Positions 21,421 through 28,690 of a DNA stretch of 38,208 nt are shown piece by piece (positions within the stretch are counted from its first letter, which is position 1; the number at the start of each line of letters is the position of its first letter). Origin of the DNA: a virus; IMG/VR virus record IMGVR_UViG_3300048838_001248, positions 64,001-102,208 of that record; one strand, given 5' to 3'. A program made the position numbers and the translations under genes. The notes under the pieces are model-generated. The model worked only from the letters and a program-made list of their open reading frames with translations, searched no databases and had not been told where the DNA came from.

Positions 21421-21828
21421 CTATTTCGACAATAGTTCTCTGACAATTTGACTTGCGACCTTACCATCAATCTGAGCAGCAGTTGGAAGTTTCTTGATTT
21501 CAACCATTACTTTTCCCATGTCCTGAATGCCAGAAAAGCCGTGTTTATTTATTAATCCGGCAACAATGACCTTAATTTGGTTTTCGCCAAGCATTTGTGG
21601 TAAATACTTATTGAGAATTTCAACCTCACCAAGATTTCCTAATTCTTTGGCGTTCTCTGACATTTTTCTCAAAACTTTAAGTGCTTCTTCGTCACTTAAT
21701 TGTTTTGATACGTCTGTCATTACTCTTGCAAATTCTCCAGCAACTACTCTAAGCAAAGAAACTGTTTCAGTATCTCTACTTTTCATGGCATTCACCATGT
21801 CTTCCCTAATTTGTGCTTGTAAACTCAT
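21421..21828 (-). CDS. GatB/YqeY-domain protein
   Basis: 135 aa, complete YqeY-like protein: MSLQAQIREDMVNAMKSRDT, SLLRVVAGEFARV, LSDEEALKVLRKM, EVEILNKYLPQML, GFSGIQDMGKVMVEIKK and DGKVASQIVRELLSK all match the family in order. The domain is related to the tRNA-binding tail of GatB amidotransferase. Stand-alone YqeY proteins have no settled function but are thought to contact tRNA. A phage copy among tRNA genes supports a translation role. Two TAG codons in tandem end it. Confidence 0.85.
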   Translation of the reverse strand: MSLQAQIREDMVNAMKSRDTETVSLLRVVAGEFARVMTDVSKQLSDEEALKVLRKMSENAKELGNLGEVEILNKYLPQMLGENQIKVIVAGLINKHGFSGIQDMGKVMVEIKKLPTAAQIDGKVASQIVRELLSK

Positions 21829-21885
21829 GATAATTAATTTTAATTAAAAACTTGACCCAATTGTGAGCCAATTGAGCCGATTATG

Positions 21886-21971
21886 AGCCGATGAAGGGAT
21901 TCGAACCCCCGTGGACTTTATGGGTCTCCTGATTACAAGTCAGGTGCAATCAACCACTATGCGACATCGGC
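21886..21971 (-). tRNA. tRNA-Thr(TGT): tRNA-Thr(TGT) with long variable arm
   Basis: Acceptor GCCGATG/CATCGGC, anticodon stem CCTGA/TCAGG, loop CTTGTAA. The variable region is about 17 nt with a short GAC/GTC stem, as in class II tRNAs, which is abnormal for Thr. Confidence 0.85.
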
Positions 21972-21982
21972 ATTCTTTTCTG

Positions 21983-22056
21983 AGCCAAAAGCAGGACTCG
22001 AACCCGCAACTTCCTCATTACAAGTGAGGCACTCTACCAATTAAAGTTATTCTGGC
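21983..22056 (-). tRNA. tRNA-Thr(TGT): tRNA-Thr(TGT)
   Basis: Acceptor GCCAGAA/TTTTGGC, anticodon stem CCTCA/TGAGG, loop CTTGTAA, normal variable loop. Second Thr(TGT) next to the long-armed one. Confidence 0.92.
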
Positions 22057-22057
22057 A

Positions 22058-22498
22058 TTATCTATAATCTTTCCAGTATCCAGTTATTTCATTTGTTTCA
22101 ACATTCAATTCTTTAAGAACTTGAATTTTAATAATCTCTGGAGTATCTGACCAATATAGTACACAATATTGTTTATCGTCAACATCAAATGCATCGTTTA
22201 TTTCACGAGTTCCCTTTTCAAAATTAAACAATGACACATATACTCTGCGTGCACATAATCCACCATTCTTTTCATCTTGCTTTGCACGTTCTGCTTTCAG
22301 ATAATCATAAGTAACTTCATCAGTTTCAACCCAAATCTTTTTAAATTTTTTGGGTACTAATTTCAGTGCTTTGTTGATGACAGCCTTACAGTCAGGACAA
22401 TATGTTTCATCATTTAGTTCGTGAAAACATCCATTACCACTTGCTTGCCAAGCATAGACAGTGTTGCAATGTCTACACCTTTTCATATAATGCATCAT
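22058..22498 (-). CDS. Zinc-binding hypothetical protein, 146 aa
   Basis: Starts MMHYMKRCRHCNTVYAWQAS and shows C-x2-C (CRHC) and C-x2-C (CPDC) about 26 residues apart, a zinc ribbon, followed by an alpha/beta domain (KFKKIWVETDEVTYDYLKAE). No family recognised. An alternative start (MKRCRHC) is 12 nt downstream. The stop is 2 nt before the second Thr tRNA. Confidence 0.65.
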   Translation of the reverse strand: MMHYMKRCRHCNTVYAWQASGNGCFHELNDETYCPDCKAVINKALKLVPKKFKKIWVETDEVTYDYLKAERAKQDEKNGGLCARRVYVSLFNFEKGTREINDAFDVDDKQYCVLYWSDTPEIIKIQVLKELNVETNEITGYWKDYR

Positions 22499-22511
22499 AT
22501 TTTTAATTTAT

Positions 22512-22856
22512 TTAGATGATATGTCCAATTCTTTCTTTTACATGATTTTTATATTTTTCAATATTTCTCACCGCTCCACGTGTGGCTGGATGATAAATGA
22601 ATTCATGCTCAATTTGGTGCTTTTTAAGTTCTCTCTCGACCTTTCTACCCATTGCAATTACTATGCCACCAAATGATTTGATGTCCTCTATATCGTCCTC
22701 AAAAACGTTTTTAAAGCATAGTTTATCCCAATCAAGTCCAAGAGCATCGGTTGCTTTTGAAAGATGTGCTGCTGCAAGTCTCCGGTCTTTCCAAGTCCAA
22801 CCTTTTTTTATTGCAAGTTCACTGCGTTCTTCACCTACGAATAAGATTTTTTTCAT
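22512..22856 (-). CDS. Uracil-DNA-glycosylase-superfamily-like protein
   Basis: 114 aa. MKKILFVGEERSELAIKKGW with a GEERS loop, WKDRRLAAAHLSKATDALGL, FKNVF, IVIAMGRKVERELKK and HPATRGAVRNIEKY. The order (substrate loop after strand 1, AMGRKV strand, HPAxxG loop) resembles small UDG-like phage proteins, but the catalytic Asp/Asn cannot be placed with certainty. Base excision or another nucleotide-binding role are both possible. Confidence 0.55.
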   Translation of the reverse strand: MKKILFVGEERSELAIKKGWTWKDRRLAAAHLSKATDALGLDWDKLCFKNVFEDDIEDIKSFGGIVIAMGRKVERELKKHQIEHEFIYHPATRGAVRNIEKYKNHVKERIGHII

Positions 22857-22857
22857 G

Positions 22858-23070
22858 TTACCATTCTATTGTTAAGTCAGTAACACTATTAATATCAATT
22901 TCGTAAACACCTTGGCGATGTTTTTTGTTAAAAAGTGTTGACCTAATGTTATTAAAACTACAATCTTCAGGACAATGAATTAATGCCATTCCCTCATTTC
23001 TATCGGCAGTTCCCTGACAATAGGTTGTGTAGATATAACCCAATAAAACGTATTTCCAATTTTCTTTCAT
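22858..23070 (-). CDS. Hypothetical protein, 70 aa
   Basis: Start MKENWKYVLLGYIYTTYCQG at 23070; the longer frame runs through two tRNA genes and is rejected. Contains a hydrophobic strand pair and CPEDCSFNNIRSTLF, ending in ITDLTIEW-like residues. No family recognised. Its stop is 2 nt before the next gene's ATG. Confidence 0.6.
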   Translation of the reverse strand: MKENWKYVLLGYIYTTYCQGTADRNEGMALIHCPEDCSFNNIRSTLFNKKHRQGVYEIDINSVTDLTIEW

Positions 23071-23123
23071 AATAAAAAATTTTATCAAAGATAATAAAAA
23101 AATTTTATCATGCAAACATTTTG

Positions 23124-23195
23124 CGCTCCGGGTAGGAGTCGAACCTACAACCTCTTGGTTAACAGCCAATTGCTCTGCCATTGAGCCACCGAAGC
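23124..23195 (-). tRNA. tRNA-Asn(GTT): tRNA-Asn(GTT)
   Basis: Acceptor GCTTCGG/CCGGAGC, loop CTGTTAA, T-arm GTAGG/CCTAC, discriminator G. Confidence 0.92.
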
Positions 23196-23202
23196 ATTTT
23201 GT

Positions 23203-23274
23203 AGTGAAGGTGGGACTTGAACCCACAACCTTGACCTTATAAGAGTCCTGCGCTAACCATTGCGCCACATCACT
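23203..23274 (-). tRNA. tRNA-Ile(TAT): tRNA-Ile(TAT)
   Basis: Acceptor AGTGATG/CTTCACT with one T.T mismatch, D-stem GCGC/GCGC, loop CTTATAA (anticodon UAU, reads AUA). One anticodon-stem mismatch at 27:43. Confidence 0.85.
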
Positions 23275-23328
23275 ATGGAGAGGGACAGGTTATTTATACC
23301 TTTAAGGGACTCCCTCAGACCCATTTTG

Positions 23329-23400
23329 AGCAGAATATGGGATTCGAACCCATTCCCGAAGTTTGGAAGACTCCCGTGCAACCATCAACACCTATTCTGC
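23329..23400 (-). tRNA. tRNA-Gly(TCC): tRNA-Gly(TCC)
   Basis: Acceptor GCAGAAT/ATTCTGC, anticodon stem GGAGT/ACTTC, loop CTTCCAA, discriminator U. Confidence 0.92.
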
Positions 23401-23444
23401 ATTTGCACTTCCTGCTGCGTTTAGTGCTAACCGTAGGTGGGGTG

Positions 23445-23517
23445 TGGTACAGGTTGGAGTTGAACCAACATCTAAGGTTTTTCAGACCCCCGCATAGACC
23501 ACCTTTGCTACTGTACC
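23445..23517 (-). tRNA. tRNA-Phe(GAA): tRNA-Phe(GAA)
   Basis: Acceptor GGTACAG/CTGTACC, loop CTGAAAA, T-arm TTGG-/CCAA-type. Its 5' end overlaps the stop of the HNH endonuclease gene. Confidence 0.92.
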
Positions 23518-24011
23518 ATAATTTTATAATTAAAAACCGCATTCATAAACTTTTCATCTTTACCGTATTTGGTATGCTCAATTTTATGACAATTTGAACA
23601 AAGTAATTCGCATTTTAACGCTTCCATTTTCATCACTTCCCATGACTTGTTCCACATTCTACCTAATTCAAATTCTTTATCATCATTAGGGTGATGAAAT
23701 TCAAAGGCAGCAATATTACCTGACCATCCACACTTATTACATTTACCACCTAATAGTTCAATTGCTTTTTGTTTCGTTCTATACCTTCTAATTCTTGTTG
23801 TACAACTTTGACATTTACTTCTATTCCTACTATTATCTTTAATGGGATTTCCGCAAAGAGCACAAAATTCAACTTTTTCTTTTACAATAGTTTTCAAATC
23901 AAATTTTTTCAACCAATATTTAATTGTTGTTTGTGAACAATTAAACTGTTTTGCAATTTTTCTGTGTGAATAACCTAAGTCAACACATTTTTTTAATTCA
24001 TCTAATTCCAT
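23508..24011 (-). CDS. HNH homing endonuclease in the tRNA array
   Basis: 167 aa. N-terminal helix-turn-helix (CVDLGYSHRKIAKQFNCSQT), zinc knuckles CALCGNPI and CQSC, then CNKCGWSGNIAAFEFHHPND and CELLCSNCHKIEHTKYG, the HNH catalytic core with four Cys. Last codons and the TAG stop fall within the 5' acceptor/D region of tRNA-Phe, so the element sits flush against a tRNA. Confidence 0.9.
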   Translation of the reverse strand: MELDELKKCVDLGYSHRKIAKQFNCSQTTIKYWLKKFDLKTIVKEKVEFCALCGNPIKDNSRNRSKCQSCTTRIRRYRTKQKAIELLGGKCNKCGWSGNIAAFEFHHPNDDKEFELGRMWNKSWEVMKMEALKCELLCSNCHKIEHTKYGKDEKFMNAVFNYKIMVQ

Positions 24012-24027
24012 AATATGTATATTTTTA

Positions 24028-24036
24028 TATAAATAC
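24028..24036 (-). promoter_or_regulatory. Promoter box GTATTTATA
   Basis: 17 nt before the HNH endonuclease ATG at 24011. Confidence 0.55.
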
Positions 24037-24077
24037 TATGGTTTTCAACAAACGTACCACCATTGAGTTAGTATTTG

Positions 24078-24149
24078 TGTGGATTACAGGAATCGAACCT
24101 GTCTTTATGCCTTTTCAGAGCATCACTAAACCGTCTCAGTTAAATCCAC
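24078..24149 (-). tRNA. tRNA-Phe(GAA): tRNA-Phe(GAA), second copy
   Basis: Acceptor GTGGATT/AATCCAC, anticodon stem ATGCT/GGCAT, loop CTGAAAA. Sequence differs widely from the first Phe copy, so not a recent duplicate. Confidence 0.9.
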
Positions 24150-24385
24150 AGTTTGGTTCTGGCGTGAGCCTTATACTCACTCCCCCCGAATATCATTTCA
24201 AATATCTAAATGTCTCGGAGATTGTTGTCGTCCTATCCGCACTGCCAAATGCGAGTACAATAACTTTCTGCTGAACATTAGGGAAGCCTCTTATGCAAAC
24301 CAGAACCCTGACATCAATAAGGGTCATGACTCCTTTGTTGACGTGAAAATCGTGTGATGATAATCCAGTGCACACGACTTTATCT
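24150..24385 (-). other. Structured non-coding stretch before tRNA-Phe
   Basis: 236 nt without a convincing gene and G+C-richer than its surroundings. GGTTCTGG (24307-24300) can pair with CCAGAACC (24161-24154); inside, GTGAG-TATAAGG-CTCAC is a hairpin; near the 5' side TCGTGTG...CACACGA is another. Could be a processed spacer, an sRNA or part of the endonuclease element. A 60-aa frame (24193-24375) looks accidental. Confidence 0.4.
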
Positions 24386-25036
24386 TCATGTAATACGACC
24401 TAATTTCCATTCAGAATTAACATATTTGGTAATATTACATTTTTTAATTTTTTTATTTGAGATACCATTTGTAATCCAGCAAGTGCCATATTGTGAATTA
24501 TTTTTACCCACACCCATTCCTTTATGTTTTTCACTCATAATTAATTTTGTTTTTTCAGAGTGACTTTTATTGGTGAATCTACTACTATTTGCGTGTGGAT
24601 ATATACCTTTCTCGAAAATTTTTTTCATTGTGTTTGACCTTATTATACTCATTTTATTTCGAAATTCGGTATCAATTTTCAATTTTTCAGCATATGCTTT
24701 TCCTGCACATGAAGAACGATATTTTTGCTGTTCTTCAGAAATAAATCCACCCTCACCACCAATCATTAAATTTAAACATTCATTTTTTACAATTTCATTT
24801 AAATTAACAATCTCTTTTTCACGTTCAATCAATGATTTACGGTTTGGTAGATATTCAACAATTTCAACTTTGTGATTTTCTTTACCATATTTATTCAAAG
24901 AACGTCTTAATCTTCTGCCCGACCCATAATATCCATCATTAGGATTATCAGTGGAATGCATCCCATAATAATACTTACCATTCAACAAACAAGTTGTTTT
25001 ATAAATGAAATGGTATTGTTTTTCTTTTCTTGCCAT
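24386..25036 (-). CDS. GIY-YIG homing endonuclease
   Basis: 216 aa. HFIYKTTCLLNGKYYYGMHS carries the GIY-YIG core (IYK...KYYYGMH), followed by DGYYGSGRRLRRSLNKYG, the Arg of the motif, and IEREKEIVNLNE with the catalytic Glu. C-terminal NUMOD-like DNA-binding repeats (SRFTNKSHSEKTKLIMSEKHK). Free-standing, between Ser and Phe tRNAs; spreads the surrounding locus by site-specific cutting. Confidence 0.9.
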   Translation of the reverse strand: MARKEKQYHFIYKTTCLLNGKYYYGMHSTDNPNDGYYGSGRRLRRSLNKYGKENHKVEIVEYLPNRKSLIEREKEIVNLNEIVKNECLNLMIGGEGGFISEEQQKYRSSCAGKAYAEKLKIDTEFRNKMSIIRSNTMKKIFEKGIYPHANSSRFTNKSHSEKTKLIMSEKHKGMGVGKNNSQYGTCWITNGISNKKIKKCNITKYVNSEWKLGRIT

Positions 25037-25051
25037 AATCTGTACTTTTCA

Positions 25052-25060
25052 GATAAATAC
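25052..25060 (-). promoter_or_regulatory. Promoter box GTATTTATC
   Basis: 16 nt before the GIY-YIG ATG at 25036. Confidence 0.5.
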
Positions 25061-25086
25061 TGAAAAGTACAGAAAACGACTAAGGG

Positions 25087-25173
25087 CGGAGAAGGTAGGA
25101 TTCGAACCCACGGGACACTTGCATGTCCAACGGTTTTCAAGACCGCCTCCATAAGCCACTCGGACACTTCTCC
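25087..25173 (-). tRNA. tRNA-Ser(TGA): tRNA-Ser(TGA)
   Basis: Acceptor GGAGAAG/CTTCTCC, anticodon stem GCGGT/ACCGT, loop CTTGAAA, class II arm GGACATGCAAGTGTCC. Confidence 0.95.
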
Positions 25174-25230
25174 ATTTGCTGTCTCAAAAAGTACGCTACT
25201 TGAAACCAAGACAGCCAAGGTTTACTGTGG

Positions 25231-25303
25231 TTGGGACGGGTGGATTTGAACCACCGACTTTTCGGGTATCAGCCGAATACTCTAACCACTGAGTTACGCC
25301 CCA
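25231..25303 (-). tRNA. tRNA-Ile(GAT): tRNA-Ile(GAT)
   Basis: Acceptor TGGGGCG/CGTCCCA, stem TTCGG/CCGAA, loop CTGATAC, discriminator A. Confidence 0.93.
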
Positions 25304-25363
25304 ATATTGACTTTATTCATCGCAAACACGTTATATCAGTCAAACCAGTGTTGATTGGTCTTT

Positions 25364-25440
25364 GTTGTCTCGGTGAGATTTGAACTCACGACTTCCACAT
25401 TATCAGTGTGACACTCTGACCGGACTGAGTTACGAGACAA
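25364..25440 (-). tRNA. tRNA-Ile(GAT): tRNA-Ile(GAT), second copy
   Basis: Acceptor TTGTCTC/GAGACAA, stem TCACA/TGTGG, loop CTGATAA. Enlarged D-loop; discriminator C by this folding. Confidence 0.88.
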
Positions 25441-25444
25441 TTTG

Positions 25445-25520
25445 CGGGTCGGGTAGGAGTCGAACCTACATCTCGCTGGTTAACAGCCAGCCGTTTTAAC
25501 CATTATAGCACTACCAACCC
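25445..25520 (-). tRNA. tRNA-Asn(GTT): tRNA-Asn(GTT), second copy
   Basis: Acceptor GGGTTGG/CCGACCC, stem GCTGG/CCAGC, loop CTGTTAA, discriminator G. Confidence 0.93.
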
Positions 25521-25642
25521 ATTTGGCGTGTCAGAGCGGGTTGTACGATTAACACACCCAATGCATTTTGTCTGTCCATGTCTGTGTCTCTGGCACAACC
25601 GCCCAGAGTGCCTTTGGCTTACAACTACTTTGCATTGTTTGA

Positions 25643-25716
25643 GCATAGAGTGGGATTCGAACCCACGATTGTACGGTTTTGCAGACCGTTGCCTTTGACC
25701 ACTCGACCATCTATGC
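25643..25716 (-). tRNA. tRNA-Cys(GCA): tRNA-Cys(GCA)
   Basis: Acceptor GCATAGA/TCTATGC, stem ACGGT/ACCGT, loop CTGCAAA, discriminator U as in b-type tRNA-Cys. Confidence 0.95.
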
Positions 25717-25810
25717 ATATATAAAACTTTCAGTCAATCCTAAGATTGTGCGGTAATCACCACGAGCAGGTAGTTTTATTCGATTACCATACCAGCATGT
25801 CAAAGAACAC

Positions 25811-25862
25811 GATTATCGGTTTTTAAGCCGATAATCAGCATTTATCGGTTTTTAAGCCGATA
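25811..25862. repeat. Tandem identical hairpins
   Basis: Two copies of TTATCGG-TTTTTAAG-CCGATA (25811-25836 and 25841-25862) separated by 4 nt, between tRNA-Cys and tRNA-Thr. Could be processing signals; no long T-run follows on the minus strand. Confidence 0.7.
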
Positions 25863-25871
25863 TTTTATTTG

Positions 25872-25942
25872 AGCCAAGAACGGGAATCGAACCCGTATTG
25901 CTTGTATACCACACAAAAGTTCTACCTTTAAACTATCTCGGC
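25872..25942 (-). tRNA. tRNA-Thr(GGT): tRNA-Thr(GGT)
   Basis: Acceptor GCCGAGA/TCTTGGC, anticodon stem TTTGT/ACAAG, loop GTGGTAT (anticodon GGU), first tRNA of its array after the attenuator. Confidence 0.85.
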
Positions 25943-25962
25943 TTATGTAAAGAACGTTAAAA

Positions 25963-25992
25963 TAAAAAACCCGGAACTTTGGATTCCGGGTT
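25963..25992 (-). terminator. Attenuator terminator of the mixed tRNA array
   Basis: AACCCGGAA-TCCAAAG-TTCCGGGTT followed by TTTTAT, only 20 nt before the first tRNA. The 5' arm (CAGAACCCG, 25995-25987) is complementary to CGGGTTCTG in the leader ORF (26053-26045). Confidence 0.8.
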
Positions 25993-26033
25993 CTGTTTTT
26001 ATTCAGTTTTATTTTACTTCATATAATTTCGTA

Positions 26034-26156
26034 TTAATAAAACCCAGAACCCGTGTCCGCAATATTATTTCTGCCAAAATCTGAACAGAATGTACCTTCT
26101 CCAATACGACTGGTTGTCGTTAGACTCGATACTAATATGTAGGCTATTCGTTTCAT
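26034..26156 (-). CDS. Leader peptide of the mixed tRNA array
   Basis: 40 codons, ATG at 26156, TAA. Not a normal protein: it is enriched in residues served by the following tRNAs, e.g. LTTTSRIGEG, TFCSDFGRNNI (Thr 6, Ser 6, Ile 4, Asn 2, Phe 3-4, Cys 1, Gly 5). The array starts Thr, Cys, Asn, Ile, Ile, Ser, Phe. The last part of the ORF (ACG GGT TCT G) is the antiterminator strand, and the earlier GGC AGA A segment (CAGAA, 26073-26069) can pair with its TTCTG. Ribosome stalling on the Asn/Ile/Arg codons would favour antitermination. Confidence 0.6.
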   Translation of the reverse strand: MKRIAYILVSSLTTTSRIGEGTFCSDFGRNNIADTGSGFY

Positions 26157-26215
26157 CGTTTTATTTTTTACTTATTAATAATAAAATGGCTTCTTCATTT
26201 AAAATCATTTTTATC

Positions 26216-26246
26216 TAAATACGTTACAAAGGTATAAAATGTTACA
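26216..26246 (-). promoter_or_regulatory. Leader promoter TGTAACATTT / CGTATTTA
   Basis: TGTAACATTT at 26246-26237, then CGTATTTA at 26223-26216, 60 nt before the leader ATG. A hybrid of the two promoter families, like that at 35801-35832. Confidence 0.55.
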
Positions 26247-26282
26247 ACAATTGCAAACTTTTTTCAAATTATTTTCAAAAAA

Positions 26283-26309
26283 AATCCCGAATTTTTTTGA
26301 TTCGGGATT
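26283..26309 (-). terminator. Rho-independent terminator
   Basis: AATCCCGAAT-CAAAAAA-ATTCGGGATT with T-run; ends the 26332-28608 transcript before the leader promoter. Confidence 0.85.
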
Positions 26310-26331
26310 CATTTATTTAAAAATCAGGTGT

Positions 26332-28608
26332 TTAGATTTTCACTTCCTTTTCATTCAAGTCAAAAGTAAATTCGACATTTTGACCATCAAGAACCACATT
26401 AAGTTTATTTTCGTCAAAGGATTTGAATTCGGTAAACCATTTTTTGCTAAGAATTAAAGCAAATTTGATTTCTGCAATTTCCTGTAATGCTTTTCTTCTT
26501 TGCTTATTAAGAATACCGGATTTGGTTTCAAGGTATGTTTTAAGTACACCTTTCTGTTGTTCTTCACTAAGCGACTTATACATATCAGAATCCAGTTGTG
26601 AGAGATACTTCTTGATTGCATCAGCCATCACCCACTCGCTGAGTTTCAATGCTGCACCGCTTTTTATTTTGGCGACAACATCTTCAACCTTTGGCAGTGA
26701 AGACAGACCTTTGATTTTGGTTTCAAGATTAACCGACATATAGAAGTCAGTTGATTCTGCGCTTGTCACCTTTGGTGCAAAACCGTTGAAGTCTGTGATA
26801 CCTACTTCTTTAAGCCAATCAGCAGCTTCTTGTCCAAGCAATTCAACAAATGATTTGCTGGTTTTAGGATACAGTGATTTCTTATAGAAGTCATAAACTT
26901 TCTTATCACCCTGTAATTTTACGAGTTCCCATTCCAGTTTAGCAAGTGACATTGCGGAAACTGCTTTAACCATTTTCTTGTTGACAAGTGGAAGACTGGT
27001 AAGGTCGATAACGATGAGTTGATAGGTATCACTTCCATCATATTTTTCGCTTGAAACATAGATTTCGTGTTTAACATCATTATTTTTTAATAATGCCTCT
27101 AATTCAATCGACCAATTTACTGGAAGTTTCTGCACATTAACAATACCGTCTTTGATAAGAGTGAAGGTATTGTATTTGAATGACGCAACCTTGTCAATTT
27201 TGAATTTATTTTCAGGAAGAATTGCTTCTCCTTCGATATAAATTCTCACACTGAGGTTAGCACGACTTTCGTTCCACACCAAGTCAGTAAGAGGATATCC
27301 CCTGTCAGGATTGGTATTGTGGAATTTTACCTCAACTTTACTTTCTTGAAGTTCAGAAGTTATTTTCGCCAGTTCTTCAACATTCTTTGCCTCTGCAAGT
27401 CTTTTCTTTTCGGCATCAGTAAGAACAGTTGCACTTGCAATTTTCTTTCTACCGATTCTGTTATATGAGAAAGATTCGTGACTTGGATAGAACAGACACC
27501 CTTCAGTATTTCCCAAATCTTCAATGAGATTCATGAGGCAGTATGCATCATCAGGAACGGGTTTAATTTGAACCTTTCCATTGTAAACCGGAAATCTCTT
27601 CGACACGTCAGCAATACATTCTTTAATTGCAGTCTTGAATGTGTTGAGTTTCTGTTTTCCGAAAGCATTGACAAGCATCTGATAATGAAATTGGTCACCA
27701 AGTGCATAGAATACCTTTTCAGCATCATCATTCAGAAGTTTGTCGGCAAGCACATAAATTGCTGCATATAGACTGGTGTCACTTCCAGAAGTACCTGCAT
27801 TAGTACCAACCTCTTTTGCAGAGAAGAAATGTACATCTTTCACATCACTACCTACCATAATTTTGCCGTCCTGAATATTGTAAAGCAAAACGCTTCCATT
27901 AGAAACGCTGAACGCAAAATCGTAAAGATATTTGTCGGTGATTTCAACAACGATTTTCTTCCCACCACGAGCACTTGTTGATATTTTTGCATCAAACATT
28001 GGCTCAAAGTCATCGAAACCATCGCAACTAATTTTTTCACCGCCAAGCACAGATGCCATTTCGGTTAGTCTTCGGGAATCGGCATAGTAACCATATTCAA
28101 CAAATGTTGAAGATGTGATGTCGGTTTCCAGAGTTTTGAGTGTGGAAATCACCTCATTCCAAGGACAGTCATTATTATAACCATCGGTAAGGAAAATCAT
28201 CGAGAAAACAGAATCTGGGCGATTTTTTTGGATTCTTCCAACCAATTCTTTAACCAATTGAAGTGGTTTAAGGAATGCAGTTAATCCAATTGGGCGAAGC
28301 CATTTATCAATTGCATCATTCAGGTCGCTGAGAGTCTTGAGTGATTTTACTTCAACCTCTTCTTTAAGAATTCCAGCTTCCCTACTACCGGAGAACCATA
28401 CAATAGAAATAGTATCACCTTCCTTCATGATGTTGGAAAGTTTGTTTTTCAATTGTGTTCTGATTAAAGGGAGTTCGTGATACATTGACCCTGATACGTC
28501 AACTACGAAGATGTGATTTGTTTTTTTTGCAACCTCTACGGTTACGTTACTATTAACACTCTGAGAAATGAGGTAATAGTTTTCATGGAGTTTTTCAAAA
28601 ATTTTCAT
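26332..28608 (-). CDS. Large VWA-domain protein
   Basis: 758 aa. Residues about 30-210 form a von Willebrand A domain with a complete MIDAS: DVSGS (37-41), T110 and D142 in FLTDGYNND; this binds a metal and usually a protein partner. The remaining 550 residues are alpha/beta without a recognised family (SSTFVEYGYYAD, FKYNTFTLIKDGIVNV). No signal peptide or membrane segment, so cytoplasmic. A second VWA protein and a GHKL ATPase are encoded just upstream, suggesting they act together. Confidence 0.85.
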   Translation of the reverse strand: MKIFEKLHENYYLISQSVNSNVTVEVAKKTNHIFVVDVSGSMYHELPLIRTQLKNKLSNIMKEGDTISIVWFSGSREAGILKEEVEVKSLKTLSDLNDAIDKWLRPIGLTAFLKPLQLVKELVGRIQKNRPDSVFSMIFLTDGYNNDCPWNEVISTLKTLETDITSSTFVEYGYYADSRRLTEMASVLGGEKISCDGFDDFEPMFDAKISTSARGGKKIVVEITDKYLYDFAFSVSNGSVLLYNIQDGKIMVGSDVKDVHFFSAKEVGTNAGTSGSDTSLYAAIYVLADKLLNDDAEKVFYALGDQFHYQMLVNAFGKQKLNTFKTAIKECIADVSKRFPVYNGKVQIKPVPDDAYCLMNLIEDLGNTEGCLFYPSHESFSYNRIGRKKIASATVLTDAEKKRLAEAKNVEELAKITSELQESKVEVKFHNTNPDRGYPLTDLVWNESRANLSVRIYIEGEAILPENKFKIDKVASFKYNTFTLIKDGIVNVQKLPVNWSIELEALLKNNDVKHEIYVSSEKYDGSDTYQLIVIDLTSLPLVNKKMVKAVSAMSLAKLEWELVKLQGDKKVYDFYKKSLYPKTSKSFVELLGQEAADWLKEVGITDFNGFAPKVTSAESTDFYMSVNLETKIKGLSSLPKVEDVVAKIKSGAALKLSEWVMADAIKKYLSQLDSDMYKSLSEEQQKGVLKTYLETKSGILNKQRRKALQEIAEIKFALILSKKWFTEFKSFDENKLNVVLDGQNVEFTFDLNEKEVKI

Positions 28609-28690
28609 ACAATATTTATTTAATTACAGTTTATTTCTGTTACAATACAAAAGTATGTAAATTTATTTTAACTACAAAACAAATTACACA

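Noticed and set aside
25521-25642. A further tRNA between Asn and Cys.
   Set aside because: No T-arm GTTCRANNC with flanking pairs and no matching acceptor strands; only spacer.
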